From NCBI GenBank assembly GCA_947168865.1, contig CAMVNN010000002.1, positions 4,113 through 68,112 of the forward strand: DNA of 64,000 nucleotides, written 5' to 3'. The position numbers and the translations under genes were made by a program. The stretch is from an uncultured Bacillota bacterium (GTDB taxonomy: Bacteria > Bacillota_I > Bacilli_A > RF39 > UBA660). The notes under the pieces are model-generated. The model saw only the letters and a list, made by a program, of their open reading frames with translations. It was not told where the DNA came from and searched no databases. Below, one piece after another: positions 9,901 through 18,529 of this stretch; the first letter of the stretch is position 1; each line of letters starts with the position of its first letter.

Positions 9901-10571
9901 AAGAAAACAACTATAAATTTGAAGAAAATATTTTATATTTTGGCCAAAATTTAGAAAATAAATATGCCAAAACAAAATTTGAAGCCGAAGAAAATATCAT
10001 TAGTAATATCCCTAGTGGTTTAAAAACAAAAATAATCAGAGTTGGCAATTTAATGCCAAGATATGATGATTGCCAATTTCAGATAAATTACAATGATAAT
10101 GGATTCATGAATATGTTAAAAGCTTTTGTTCTCTTAAAATGTATTCCAATTAGTTTATTTGTTCAAAATATTGAATTATCGCCTGTTGATCAAACAGCAA
10201 AGTCAATTTTGAAATTAATGAAGAATGATGATAATTTTAACTTATATCACTCATTTAATAACAACAGTATTTATTACTATGATATAGTTCATGCAATGAA
10301 GGAATATGGGTTTGATATTAGAATCGTACCTGATGAAGAATTTAATAAAATTCTAGATGAAAAAATAAATAACAGTGGAAATGTTGAACAATTTATTGGT
10401 CTTTATGCCGATTTAACTTCTGATAAAAATTTACAAGAAGTTGATGCTAAAAATGTGTTTACAACTGAACTACTCTATTCTCTCGGATTCAAATGGCCAC
10501 TTATAACAAATGACTATTTAAAAAACGTTTTTAAAAAATTAGATGATTTAAAATATTTCAAAGAAATATGA
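6975..10571 (+). CDS. NRPS-like enzyme: C-domain remnant, adenylation, carrier, thioester reductase
   Basis: A 1198-residue single-module synthetase. Residues 1-220 resemble only the C-terminal lobe of a condensation domain ([18 protein letters not shown] is the clearest match), without the HHxxxDG half. The adenylation domain spans about 225-720 with [11 protein letters not shown] (about 371), NGYGPTETT (about 515), [21 protein letters not shown] and the NGKIDRK lysine. The carrier domain has FFDIGGNSL, phosphopantetheine serine 758. The C-terminal reductase (about 835-1198) has GGTGFLG (840-846) and the YxxxK pair Tyr997/Lys1001. Expected chemistry: activate an amino acid, load it on the carrier, and release it as aldehyde or alcohol. 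Aspartate 422 (TFDVS) fits an alpha-amino acid substrate. The architecture resembles fungal Lys2 and carboxylic acid reductases. LysRS and PPTase genes follow directly. Confidence 0.92.
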   Translation: MKKCEIAFNEYIDSLSKKESFTKVYANKNEKDLKFSTLEVLPKQRVKSLNDFALKNNTNLNNTLLLIFAYDLSAYSGTEDILFLSNIDDNYYPFYLNTNCKNILKEINKVNNIIKNYSKELLTIQDNILEKDNIIKFSFNNKSNNQNYDIEFMVDDNLNIKINYNSSKYTERLIKNILDSFYLIINSLMKYNDLNRIKYLTKKDLNLLKRINNNQIEIDEKNIPTMFKKQVLKNKNKYAVIDSNIKITYEELDKLSNKVANKLLDEKIDFEDIVMIMLNRSVYSPVSRIGVIKSGGAFLNVLPDYPLDRIKYILEDIKSKYIITTHKIYNDRSDIFTKYNGKTIFLEDILEDGNDGEIKLNISKKNLCYTIFTSGSTGKPKGVQINHGNLINYCHVNKYNYEAKTITEGINASIALASLTFDVSILEEFIPLLNGGTVVIANEDEIFNPLKLANLIKNNGVEAITCTPSFINSIIDIDEIKRAMKNFKVFNIGAESFPQGLFNRLKSISKNARIYNGYGPTETTIGCTFKKLESDENITIGKAMANTEIYMVNKKHQILPIDVPGELAIIGNGVSRGYLNLPKLNKERFVKINGKRAYLSGDFAKWNSNGEIEFLGRIDNQIKINGYRIELSEIEEVINSYKNINTCVAKVIENESEKYICAYFLANEIVNIDNLKSYISKHIPEYMIPKKFMQLKEFPLNTNGKIDRKMLPIPEIDNKAYVEPETALEKGLCEIVKNVLKKEKISTTDNFFDIGGNSLNVMKLITKANNNGIVIEYKDIFNYPIIGDLANYLTNRENKNNDLKFDYEKVNNIIKNNTLSELIKDERKHEKILNNIIISGGTGFLGVHIIHELLMSNDYSTSKIYAIIRKGRFKSVEERINYVFDYYFKENFEEYKDRVILIEGDITDKETFMKFRDYKIDAFINCAALVKYYDAKNQIEKVNVEGVKNIIDYCIKNDVMLVQISTTSVGGAKNLKENNYKFEENILYFGQNLENKYAKTKFEAEENIISNIPSGLKTKIIRVGNLMPRYDDCQFQINYNDNGFMNMLKAFVLLKCIPISLFVQNIELSPVDQTAKSILKLMKNDDNFNLYHSFNNNSIYYYDIVHAMKEYGFDIRIVPDEEFNKILDEKINNSGNVEQFIGLYADLTSDKNLQEVDAKNVFTTELLYSLGFKWPLITNDYLKNVFKKLDDLKYFKEI

Positions 10572-10584
10572 AAGGATGAAAAAT

Positions 10585-12066
10585 ATGAATGAAAATCAAA
10601 ATGATGTAAATGAACTTATAAAAACAAGAAGAGAAAAACTAGAAAATTTGCGAAAGAATAATAAAGATCCATTCAAAATAACCAAATTTAATCGTACTCA
10701 TACTTCTAGTGATGTCAAAGACAATTTTGACGAACTAGAAAATAAAGATGTCACAATTGCTGGAAGAATTATGGGTAAAAGAATTATGGGAAAAGCTTCT
10801 TTCTGCACTATTCAAGATATGCAAGGAACAATCCAATCTTATATTAGTATCAATGAAATTGGCGAAGAAAATTACAATGATTTCAAAGCTTATGATATTG
10901 GAGATATTATTGGAATAACTGGATTTGTTTTTAAAACTAAGACTGGCGAAATATCAGTTCATGCGAAAGTTGTAACGTTACTTTCAAAATCATTAATGCC
11001 ACTTCCAGAAAAATTCCATGGTTTAAAGGATAAAGAACTTCGTTATCGCCAAAGATATATTGATTTAATTGTTAATCCTGAAGTTAAAAATACTTTTATT
11101 CAAAGAAGTTTAATAATTAAAGAACTTAGAAATATTCTTGATAGTAAAGGTTATCTTGAAGTTGAAACTCCTATTTTAAATACAATTTCTACAGGAGATG
11201 CAGCAAGACCATTCATCACTCATCATAATACGATGGATATGGATATGTACTTAAGAATCGCACCAGAACTTAATTTAAAAAGAATAATTGTTGGGGGCTT
11301 TGATAAAGTATATGAAATTGGGAGATTGTTCCGTAATGAAGGAATGGATTATAAGCATAATCCAGAATTTACTAATATAGAGCTCTACTCTGCTTATGAA
11401 GATTATAATGATATGATGAATATAACAGAAGAAATTATTTCGACTATTGCAAGAAAAGTATTAGGTAAAACCAATATTACTTATCAAGGTGTTGAAATTA
11501 ATCTAGAACCATCGTGGAAAAGAATTAGTATGATTGATGCAATTAAAGAAGTAACTGGTATTGATTTTAATAAAATTAAGACTGATAGAAGAGCTTTACA
11601 ATTAGCTGATAAACACGAGATTTATCTTGAAGAAACAAAAAGAACTCGTGGTAATGTTATTAATGCTTTCTTTGAAGAGTATGTTGAAGAAACATTGATT
11701 CAACCAACATTTATAATTGATTATCCAGTTGAAATATCACCACTTACAAAAAGAAAACCTAGTGATCCAAGATTAGTTGAAAGGTTTGAACTATTCATTG
11801 GTGGAAGAGAATATGCAAATGCTTACTCTGAACTCAATGATCCAATTGATCAATATGAAAGATTTTTAAAACAAGTTGAAGCCAAGAAAGCCGGTGATTT
11901 AGAAGCTGGTGAAATGGATGAAGACTATGTTCATGCCCTTGAAATTGGACTTCCACCAACAGGAGGCCTTGGAATTGGCCTTGATCGTTTAATTATGCTA
12001 TTAACCGATAGTCAATCAATAAGAGATATTTTGTTCTTCCCTACAATGAGAAAAACAAATGAATAA
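10585..12066 (+). CDS. lysS: Lysyl-tRNA synthetase, class II
   Basis: A 493-residue LysRS with an N-terminal OB-fold anticodon domain (about 55-145) and a class II catalytic domain. Motif 2 is [14 protein letters not shown] and motif 3 is [13 protein letters not shown]. Lysine-pocket residues of the family are present ([29 protein letters not shown]). The loop that normally reads GGA before ARPF is TGD here (residues 203-205). Start chosen at 10585: GAAAGG lies 9 bases before it, whereas the ATG at 10576 abuts the site. It begins 13 bases after the NRPS-like stop and overlaps the PPTase by 8 bases, so it sits inside that operon. It could be the housekeeping copy or a dedicated paralogue. Confidence 0.93.
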   Translation: MNENQNDVNELIKTRREKLENLRKNNKDPFKITKFNRTHTSSDVKDNFDELENKDVTIAGRIMGKRIMGKASFCTIQDMQGTIQSYISINEIGEENYNDFKAYDIGDIIGITGFVFKTKTGEISVHAKVVTLLSKSLMPLPEKFHGLKDKELRYRQRYIDLIVNPEVKNTFIQRSLIIKELRNILDSKGYLEVETPILNTISTGDAARPFITHHNTMDMDMYLRIAPELNLKRIIVGGFDKVYEIGRLFRNEGMDYKHNPEFTNIELYSAYEDYNDMMNITEEIISTIARKVLGKTNITYQGVEINLEPSWKRISMIDAIKEVTGIDFNKIKTDRRALQLADKHEIYLEETKRTRGNVINAFFEEYVEETLIQPTFIIDYPVEISPLTKRKPSDPRLVERFELFIGGREYANAYSELNDPIDQYERFLKQVEAKKAGDLEAGEMDEDYVHALEIGLPPTGGLGIGLDRLIMLLTDSQSIRDILFFPTMRKTNE

Positions 12067-12664
12067 AATAGATGTTTATTTAGTTAATTATAATGAACTG
12101 AATTTTAAAGAAAACTATAAAAAATACTTTAAATACTTGAATGACGAAGAACTAAATAGAATTAAAAAATATGAAAATAAATTTGATCAAATAAGGTCAT
12201 TATTAGGTTTATTATTAATAAAATCTCTTGCTTCAGAAAAAAATATAAATCCAAACATAAAAAAAACAGAATATGGTAAACCATATTTACTAAATAGTGA
12301 TTTGCATTTTAATATTTCACATGCAAACGAATGTGTTGCAGTTGGAATAAGTAACAATGATCTTGGTATTGATTTAGAGTATATTAAAAATGAAGATTAT
12401 AATTTTTATAATGATTGGACAACAAGAGAATGCTTTTTTAAACTCATCGGTTTAGGTCTTATTATGTATAATGATGAATATAATATTGATTATAAAAGAA
12501 GCATTATTAATTATAAGAAAAGCAACTATTCATTCACAAATTTAATCATTGATAAATATATGTTAAGTATATGTAGCAAGAATAAGTTTGAAGTTAAATT
12601 AAAGTATTTAACAAATTTAGATTTAATTAAATTATTAAATAATTTAAAACAAGTCATTTATTAA
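12059..12664 (+). CDS. Sfp-type 4'-phosphopantetheinyl transferase
   Basis: A 201-residue enzyme that transfers phosphopantetheine from CoA to a carrier-protein serine; the likely substrate is serine 758 of the NRPS-like protein three genes upstream in the same run. Motifs seen: [16 protein letters not shown] (His 88), GIDLE (Asp 105, Glu 107) and [12 protein letters not shown] (Trp 120, Glu 124, Lys 128), where the usual WxxKE has arginine for lysine. Shorter than Sfp (about 224) but in family range. Its start overlaps the lysS stop (ATGAATAA), indicating translational coupling. A strong terminator follows at once. Confidence 0.9.
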   Translation: MNKIDVYLVNYNELNFKENYKKYFKYLNDEELNRIKKYENKFDQIRSLLGLLLIKSLASEKNINPNIKKTEYGKPYLLNSDLHFNISHANECVAVGISNNDLGIDLEYIKNEDYNFYNDWTTRECFFKLIGLGLIMYNDEYNIDYKRSIINYKKSNYSFTNLIIDKYMLSICSKNKFEVKLKYLTNLDLIKLLNNLKQVIY

Positions 12665-12684
12665 TGACTTGTTTTATTTTTTAA
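12647..12684 (+). terminator. Strong terminator closing the NRPS-like/lysS/PPTase operon
   Basis: Perfect 12-base stem (12647-12658 with 12663-12674), TATT loop, then TATTTTTT. It overlaps the PPTase stop codon. On the minus strand it may also stop the convergent DAHP synthase transcript. Confidence 0.9.
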
Positions 12685-12716
12685 ATAAATTTTAGTTTTT
12701 ATTATTATAGTTTCAT

Positions 12717-13439
12717 TTAATTTTTTTCAAATTCTAATATTCTATCAAGTGTTTTAAAATCAATTGTTTGCTTAGCATCGCATAAGCTTTCATGTGGATT
12801 ATAATGAACCTCTAAAAGTAGACCATCAGCTCCAGCTACTAATGATGCTTTAGCCATCGATTCTACCATATATGATTCTCCACTAGCATGTGATGGATCA
12901 ATAATAATTGGATAATTAGAATTTTTCTTTATATAAGGGATTGCTTGAATATCGAGTATGTTACGTGTCTCATCCGAGATAAAATTTCTTACTCCTCTTT
13001 CACATAAAATGATATTATTGTTGCCACCTAATTTTATATATTCTGCTGCAAGTAACCATTCTTTATAGGTTGCACTGAAACCTCTTTTTAAAATAACTGG
13101 AGTTTTAGTTCGACCAACTTCTTTTAAAAGTTCATAATTATACATATTTCTTGCACCTATTTGAATTATATCTATTTTATCTCCATATTTTTTTACTTGC
13201 TCAATTGAAGTAAACTCCGTAACAATTTTAAGATCAAGTTCTTTCTTAATCTTTAAAAGCATTTCCATACCTTCTTCTCTAAGACCTTGAAAAGACTCTG
13301 GATTAGTTCTCATCTTAAAAGTTCCCGCTCTTAGATATTTTATTCCTCTTTTTTTTACTTCCAATGCTATTTTATATAATTCTTCATAATTACCAAAAGT
13401 ACATGGACCTGCAATAATCAACTTTTCTTTAAAATCCAT
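12717..13439 (-). CDS. aroF: 3-deoxy-7-phosphoheptulonate synthase (KdsA-like type)
   Basis: A 240-residue DAHP synthase of the short class I beta group. It condenses PEP with erythrose-4-phosphate at the head of the shikimate pathway. Seen: IAGPCTFGN, RAGTFKMRTNPESFQGL, TEF, QIGARNMYN, LKRGF, ILCERGVRNF, and the metal/phosphate motif DPSHASGE followed by GADGLLLEVHYNP. No regulatory ACT or chorismate mutase domain is fused. GGAGTG precedes the ATG. No other shikimate gene is in the window, so the pathway context is unknown. Confidence 0.9.
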   Translation of the reverse strand: MDFKEKLIIAGPCTFGNYEELYKIALEVKKRGIKYLRAGTFKMRTNPESFQGLREEGMEMLLKIKKELDLKIVTEFTSIEQVKKYGDKIDIIQIGARNMYNYELLKEVGRTKTPVILKRGFSATYKEWLLAAEYIKLGGNNNIILCERGVRNFISDETRNILDIQAIPYIKKNSNYPIIIDPSHASGESYMVESMAKASLVAGADGLLLEVHYNPHESLCDAKQTIDFKTLDRILEFEKN

Positions 13440-13487
13440 ATCAGCACTCCCTCAACACAAATATATTTTAACATCATCAGATATATT

Positions 13488-13682
13488 TTATCTTATTTTA
13501 TTATTAAAATTACATTGTAACATTTCTACATATAGCTTTTCATGTTCTTCTCTTGACATTAATACACCATTCCCTATCTTAATGGCTGGGCCATTAACTG
13601 AATGTGCTTTTTTTAATTTAAAAGCACCATTTTTTTCTAGCTCTTCAATGATTTTTCTAAAATCAGCACATAACTTTAACAT
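13488..13682 (-). CDS. Small protein of unknown function
   Basis: A 64-residue soluble basic protein (MLKLCADFRKIIEELEK...). GGAGGG lies 6 bases before the ATG, so it is probably translated. No domain recognised. It lies 48 bases upstream of the DAHP synthase on the same strand and may be co-transcribed with it. Confidence 0.6.
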   Translation of the reverse strand: MLKLCADFRKIIEELEKNGAFKLKKAHSVNGPAIKIGNGVLMSREEHEKLYVEMLQCNFNNKIR

Positions 13683-13739
13683 GTTTTTCCCTCCGTGACG
13701 GTTAAATATTATATCACAAATTATTTTTTTCTACAAAAA

Positions 13740-13758
13740 AAAGAGCTTTTAGCTCTTT
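13740..13758 (-). terminator. Terminator of the 20-codon gene
   Basis: AAAGAGCT/AGCTCTTT with a three-base loop, followed on the minus strand by eight T. It includes the stop codon of the short gene at 13749-13811. Confidence 0.85.
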
Positions 13759-13811
13759 ACTCCAAATTCCTTTACTTTTTTTACTGCCATTACTTGAGTC
13801 TTTCTATCCAT
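13749..13811 (-). CDS. Putative 20-residue peptide gene
   Basis: On the minus strand an ATG preceded by AGGATG opens a 21-codon frame whose product begins MDRKTQVMAVKKVK and ends in VKS. A TATAAT (plus-strand 13834-13839) lies about 25 bases upstream of the ATG, with a weak -35. The stop codon lies inside a strong terminator. The stand-alone unit of -10, RBS, short frame and terminator argues for a real, very small transcript. The peptide is basic (six Lys/Arg) with no membrane segment. Function unknown. Confidence 0.45.
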   Translation of the reverse strand: MDRKTQVMAVKKVKEFGVKS

Positions 13812-13873
13812 AATAAGCATCCTATGGTTGTATATTATAAGACAAAAGGATGTATTTAAAACTGAAATTAATT

Positions 13874-13968
13874 AAAAAAAAGTGAGACACCTTTCGGTGC
13901 CTCTTCAGGGGGTTTTGGTTTGCACTCTCACTAATCGTCGTAAGTAGTGCAAGCGTGTTTCACACGCC
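13874..13968 (-). ncRNA. Orphan structured small RNA, family not recognised
   Basis: A minus-strand transcript of about 95 nt bounded by a consensus promoter and a terminator. In transcript order: a hairpin GCGTGT/ACACGC; a long stem closed by TTGCACT/AGTGCAA with an inner CACTA/TAGTG helix; a single-stranded stretch ACCAAAACCCCCTG; then GAGGCACC-GAAA-GGTGTCTC and eight T. There is no open frame with an RBS. It does not look like SRP RNA, 6S RNA, tmRNA or RNase P, and I recognise no riboswitch core. It lies 3' of recG but has its own promoter. Confidence 0.7.
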
Positions 13969-13974
13969 ATTTTA

Positions 13975-14003
13975 ATTATAAATAAATTTGAACCAAAAGT
14001 CAA
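13975..14003 (-). promoter_or_regulatory. Consensus promoter of the orphan RNA
   Basis: On the minus strand TTGACT (13998-14003), a 17-base spacer and TATAAT (13975-13980): close to a perfect vegetative promoter. It lies just after the recG stop. Confidence 0.85.
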
Positions 14004-14011
14004 TTACCTTA

Positions 14012-15982
14012 CTACAAGACTTCTTCCATTTCTTTAATTAACACTTCAAAATTAGTAATATTTTTGCTTCGTAAAAATTCTAAACTATCTTCTTTAGCTG
14101 TTCTCAAAATATCAAAATCATTCTTGATATTTAATATTTTAAAAGCCATATCTCCACTTTGACGAACTCCAAAAATATCGCCACTGCCTCTAAGTTTAAA
14201 ATCTTCTTCACTGACCTTAAATCCATCATTTGTCTGTTCTAAAATCCTTAGTCTTTCAGTCTCACGACTTGATACTAAAATGCAATATGAATCTAGATTA
14301 TTTCTTCCTACTCGTCCTCTTAACTGATGTAATGCTGATAATCCAAATTTAAAAGCATCAAAGATAACCATCATTGTCGCATTTTTAACATCGACGCCAA
14401 CTTCAATAACAGTTGTTGAAACAAGTATTTGAATCTCATTATTTTTGAATTTTTCCATCACTTCATCTTTATCTTTAGAACTCATCTTACCATGTAATAA
14501 ACCAATATGACATACTTTCCCTAGAGCTTTTTCTAAGTTCTCATAAAGTTTTTCAACATTAGTTAATTCGCTATTATCACTTTCTTCAATTAAAGGAGCT
14601 ACAACATATACTTGATGACCCTTCTTAATTTCATCTAGCATACTAGTTAAAACATCTTTAATTTCTTTATCGCTTTTAATAATCGTTTTAATCTCTTTCT
14701 TGCCACTTGGAACAGTTTTAATAGATGAAACGTCCATATCTCCATATAATGTTAAAGCATAAGTTCTTGGAATTGGAGTAGCACTCATATATAAGATATC
14801 AGGTTTTTTGCCTTTGTTTTTTAAATTACTTCTTTGATTGACTCCAAAACGATGTTGCTCATCGGTTATAACCAAGCCAAGATTGGAATACTCCAATTTT
14901 TCACTTATCAATGCATGTGTTCCAATTATAATGTCAATCTCATTATTAGCTATTTTTTTATAAAGACTAGTTTTTTGTTTTGTATTACCAGTTAACAAAG
15001 CCACTTTAATGCCATGATTTTTAAATAATTTCTCAATATTTATAAAATGCTGATTCGCGAGTATTTCAGTTGGTGCCATCAAAGCTCCTTGATAACCACC
15101 CAAGTAATTGATATAAAGAGAAATAATTGCAACTATCGTCTTACCACTACCTACATCACCCTGTAAAAGTCTATTCATCCTGTTTGAACTAGTCAAATCA
15201 TCATAAATAGCATTGACCGACTTTTCTTGATCTGGTGTTAGTTTAAAAGGAAGAGAATCAATAAATTCTTGAACTTTTAATCTATCAACTACTCTTTCCA
15301 ATCCATCATTATTCTTAGAAGAGAGTTTCAAATAATTCATCTTAAACATAAATTTAAATGCTTCCTCATATTTTAACCTTTTAGAAGCCAAATCAATATC
15401 TTTTAAAGCTCTTGGAAAATGAATTAATTCCAAAGCTTTTTTCTTAGAAATAAAGCCATATTTAATAGCATATTCATTTGGTATATAATCACTTAATTTA
15501 AAATCTTGAAAGAATAAGCTATTGATAAAATTTTCTATTTGTTTACCTGTAATTCCAGAAACAGTGTGATAAACAGATTCTATCTTAGGTGTATCTGGAA
15601 GTAAACCAAATTTAAGATCACTTGCAACAATCAAATTATGTCTTTTATCAATTTTACCGATAACTGATACATTTGATCCAACTAATAATTTATTTTTTAA
15701 AAATCCTCGATTAAAAATAGTAACGTTAAATAGATTAGTTTTGGTTTCAAGTTTAAAATTCATTCTATCTTTTCTTCCAAAGAAAAATATCGTTGGAGCA
15801 CTTTCTATTACTCCATCAATTACAATCTTGTCTCCATCTTCTAATAAATTTAAATCACTTCTTTTTATTATTTCATAACGAAACGGATAATAGTTTATTA
15901 AATCATCAGGTGTGAAAATTCCCATCTTATTTAATATTTTTTCACTCTTTGGTCCTACTCCTTTAACATCAGTTAATATCAT
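14012..15982 (-). CDS. recG: ATP-dependent DNA helicase RecG
   Basis: A 656-residue RecG, which remodels stalled forks and Holliday junctions. An N-terminal helix-hairpin-helix/OB wedge domain (DVKGVGPKSEKIL near the start) is followed by the helicase core: LLQGDVGSGKT (Walker A), DEQHRFG (Walker B) and QLRGRVGR (motif VI). AGGTG is six bases before the ATG at 15982; a GTG nine bases further up overlaps that site, so the ATG is preferred. Length is close to family norm. Confidence 0.96.
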   Translation of the reverse strand: MILTDVKGVGPKSEKILNKMGIFTPDDLINYYPFRYEIIKRSDLNLLEDGDKIVIDGVIESAPTIFFFGRKDRMNFKLETKTNLFNVTIFNRGFLKNKLLVGSNVSVIGKIDKRHNLIVASDLKFGLLPDTPKIESVYHTVSGITGKQIENFINSLFFQDFKLSDYIPNEYAIKYGFISKKKALELIHFPRALKDIDLASKRLKYEEAFKFMFKMNYLKLSSKNNDGLERVVDRLKVQEFIDSLPFKLTPDQEKSVNAIYDDLTSSNRMNRLLQGDVGSGKTIVAIISLYINYLGGYQGALMAPTEILANQHFINIEKLFKNHGIKVALLTGNTKQKTSLYKKIANNEIDIIIGTHALISEKLEYSNLGLVITDEQHRFGVNQRSNLKNKGKKPDILYMSATPIPRTYALTLYGDMDVSSIKTVPSGKKEIKTIIKSDKEIKDVLTSMLDEIKKGHQVYVVAPLIEESDNSELTNVEKLYENLEKALGKVCHIGLLHGKMSSKDKDEVMEKFKNNEIQILVSTTVIEVGVDVKNATMMVIFDAFKFGLSALHQLRGRVGRNNLDSYCILVSSRETERLRILEQTNDGFKVSEEDFKLRGSGDIFGVRQSGDMAFKILNIKNDFDILRTAKEDSLEFLRSKNITNFEVLIKEMEEVL

Positions 15983-16032
15983 ATAATTCACCTAGAATCA
16001 TTATAACAAACATTTGTTCTCAAAACAAGAAG

Positions 16033-16329
16033 CTATTTTTTTAAATTGATGTCTAAAATATCCCCTATATTAATTTTTTCATTATCAAATGTAAGTATTT
16101 CATCATGATTCATTCCCACAATTGTCTTTTCTAATGTTTCTCTCTTTGTTTTAATTATTACATCAGCTTTATAAACATAATTTGGTGAAGCAAAAATATC
16201 GTTAAGTTTTTTTCTAACATTAACGTCTTTAAACTCATATGTATTTTCTTTTTTAGAAGAAGAAAATACTCTTTCATTGTTATTCAATCTATGATCAATT
16301 TTATTTACAAAGATACTTGGTTTTTTCAT
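16033..16329 (-). CDS. Conserved-looking small protein, unknown
   Basis: A 98-residue soluble protein beginning MKKPSIFVNKIDHR, with lysine-rich C-terminal strands ending in INIGDILDINLKK. GGAGTG precedes the ATG. It sits 50 bases upstream of recG on the same strand and may be in its transcript. No domain recognised. Confidence 0.65.
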   Translation of the reverse strand: MKKPSIFVNKIDHRLNNNERVFSSSKKENTYEFKDVNVRKKLNDIFASPNYVYKADVIIKTKRETLEKTIVGMNHDEILTFDNEKINIGDILDINLKK

Positions 16330-16412
16330 ATTATCACTCCTATTAAATAATATGAGAACATTAATAAATTAACACATATTTTAAAAACTCATAAACTAAA
16401 GTGGTGATTTAA

Positions 16413-17747
16413 ATGAAAATAAAAGATGATTCAAGAAAAATAATGAAGGGAGATACTTTCATAGCTATTGATAACGGTAAAAATTATATAGATGATGCTA
16501 TTAAGAATGGTGCTAAAAAGATAATTAATGAAGATAATATTTATGATATTGATACTCTTGTTGTCAATGATACTAGACAATATTTAGCTGACTATTTAGA
16601 AGCTAAATTTAAAAATCAATTAAATAAAATTACTTTAATTGGTGTAACCGGTACTAATGGTAAAACAACTACTTCTTACTTGATTTATCAATTGTTCAAC
16701 TTGTTCAATATTAGGTGTGCATATATTGGAACACTTGGTTTTTATATAAATAATGAAGTTAAAAATACGACTAACACTACTCCTGATTTAATGGACATAT
16801 ATGAAATGTTTACAGAATGTATAAAGAAAAATATCAAAGTAATTGTAATGGAAATAAGCAGTCATGCTCTTAAACTTAATCGAGTTCTCGGAATCAAATT
16901 TGATTATGCAATATTTACTAATTTAACTCATGATCACTTGGATTTCCATAAAAATTTAGATGATTATAAGAATAGTAAAAGAAGATTATTCAGTATGCTT
17001 AGAAAAAATAAATATGCAATTATTAATAATGATGATCATAATTATAAAGACTTTATTTTTAATGATAATAACAATATAACTTATGGAACATCAGCAGATT
17101 ATAGAATATTAGATTATAATTTAAAAATAAACAAGAGTTCTTTCAATCTAATTCATAAGAATAGAAAATACAATATAGTTTTAAATCTACCTTGTCTTTA
17201 TAATGTATACAATTACCTAGCAGCTTTAATAGTATTAAATAAATATGGTTTTAGCATTCCAAGAATAATTGATAAAACTAAATATTTAAAAAGTCCTGAT
17301 GGTAGAATGGAATTAATTGATAATGTAATAATAGACTATGCACATACACCTGATGCAATTTTGAATGTTTTAAAAAATATCAAAATATTTAATCCTAATA
17401 AAATTATCACAATCATTGGTTGTGGTGGTAATCGTGATAAATTAAAAAGGCCTATTATGGGAGAAATCGCGACTAAAAATTCTGATTTCGTGATTTTTAC
17501 TAACGATAATCCTCGAAATGAAGATGAAGAATCTATTATGAAAAATATCACTTATAGTTTAGAAAATAGGAACTATAAAATTATATATAATCGTGAGGAA
17601 GCAATTAAAGAAGGAATAAAAATGTTGGATAAAAATGACATCTTATTAATACTAGGAAAAGGCCATGAAAAATATCAAATAATCAAAGATAAAAAAATTC
17701 ACTTTGATGATAAGGAAATAGCCATTAAGTATTTAAATATGAAATAA
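16413..17747 (+). CDS. murE: UDP-MurNAc-tripeptide synthetase, MurE type
   Basis: A 444-residue Mur ligase adding the third residue of the wall stem peptide in the cytosol. Seen: ATP loop TGTNGKTTTSYL, the NTTPD substrate motif, EISSHAL, the lysine-containing YKNSKRRLF segment, DYAHTPD and GCGGNRD. The specificity motif reads DNPR (DNPRNEDEESI), the version typical of meso-diaminopimelate ligases rather than lysine ligases. Slightly shorter than typical MurE (about 490), mostly in the N-terminal domain. GTGGTGA precedes the ATG. Its last 23 bases overlap the convergent DUF368 gene. Confidence 0.9.
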   Translation: MKIKDDSRKIMKGDTFIAIDNGKNYIDDAIKNGAKKIINEDNIYDIDTLVVNDTRQYLADYLEAKFKNQLNKITLIGVTGTNGKTTTSYLIYQLFNLFNIRCAYIGTLGFYINNEVKNTTNTTPDLMDIYEMFTECIKKNIKVIVMEISSHALKLNRVLGIKFDYAIFTNLTHDHLDFHKNLDDYKNSKRRLFSMLRKNKYAIINNDDHNYKDFIFNDNNNITYGTSADYRILDYNLKINKSSFNLIHKNRKYNIVLNLPCLYNVYNYLAALIVLNKYGFSIPRIIDKTKYLKSPDGRMELIDNVIIDYAHTPDAILNVLKNIKIFNPNKIITIIGCGGNRDKLKRPIMGEIATKNSDFVIFTNDNPRNEDEESIMKNITYSLENRNYKIIYNREEAIKEGIKMLDKNDILLILGKGHEKYQIIKDKKIHFDDKEIAIKYLNMK

Positions 17748-18477
17748 AAGATGAGAATATAAATAGTATTAATCCTAGTATTATTTGATCAATATCGCCA
17801 TTAAAAGAATTTTTTATAATTGGAAAAAGAGATGCAATTACTAATCCGTTTATAATACTAGGAAATTCATCGCTGTACATTTCTATTAAGAGGTTGATCA
17901 TCTTTGAAAATACAATTATGCCAATCAATATGCCAAACAAATAAGGTATCAAAAATGAAAAATTAATAGTACTTATTCCTTTTAAAATATATTCATAAAC
18001 ACCAAGATTGATAAAAATAACTGTTCCACTTATTCCTGGAACAATCGATGTAAATGATTCAGTTATACCTAAAAAAATTGTTGTTAATATGTTAATATCT
18101 AGATTGAATTTCAAAAAATTAAGTGCAAAAGTGCATAAAAAAGATATTATTGAAATCATAATATTCTTTTTACTATATTTAGTCTTTCTAATTAAGGATG
18201 GAATTGTTCCTATAATAAATCCAAGTATTATAAACATTGTGAATATGTAAAATTTATTTATTACGTAATATATTATTTTAGATCCAACTATCATTGCTAG
18301 AGAAACTCCAATTATTATTTGAAACAAAAATATAAAATTTTTCTTTGGGTTTTTAAAGAAACACGAAAAAGAAGAGATAATCTCATTATATATTCCCATA
18401 CTTATAGCAAGTATAGATCCACTTATTCCTGGTATTATTTTCCCTATTCCTATTATAAATCCTTTGATAATTAACAA
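17725..18477 (-). CDS. DUF368 membrane protein (PopT-like undecaprenyl-phosphate translocase)
   Basis: A polytopic membrane protein of about 250 residues. It contains two copies of the family signature, IIPGISGS near residue 15 and IVPGISGTVIFINLGVYE near residue 150, reflecting an internal inverted repeat. DUF368 proteins have been linked to recycling undecaprenyl phosphate across the membrane, which fits the convergent murE neighbour. Start: no ATG is available; the TTG at 18477 is preceded by GGTGATAATA, the same spacing this genome uses for ATG starts. The gene overlaps murE tail-to-tail by 23 bases. Confidence 0.85.
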   Translation of the reverse strand: MLIIKGFIIGIGKIIPGISGSILAISMGIYNEIISSFSCFFKNPKKNFIFLFQIIIGVSLAMIVGSKIIYYVINKFYIFTMFIILGFIIGTIPSLIRKTKYSKKNIMISIISFLCTFALNFLKFNLDINILTTIFLGITESFTSIVPGISGTVIFINLGVYEYILKGISTINFSFLIPYLFGILIGIIVFSKMINLLIEMYSDEFPSIINGLVIASLFPIIKNSFNGDIDQIILGLILFIFSSFISYLNT

Positions 18478-18502
18478 TATTATCACCAATTAATTATATG
18501 AA

Positions 18503-18529
18503 AAAAAGTAAGACTTTTTCTTACTTTTT
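18503..18529 (-). terminator. Terminator after prs
   Basis: Stem AAAAAGTAAG/CTTACTTTTT with T-run on the minus strand, ahead of the prs stop. Confidence 0.75.

Noticed and set aside
13874..13968. SRP RNA, 6S RNA, tmRNA or hammerhead ribozyme for the orphan RNA
   Set aside because: The required conserved cores (SRP GGAA-loop motif, 6S bubble, tmRNA tag frame, hammerhead catalytic core) are not present.
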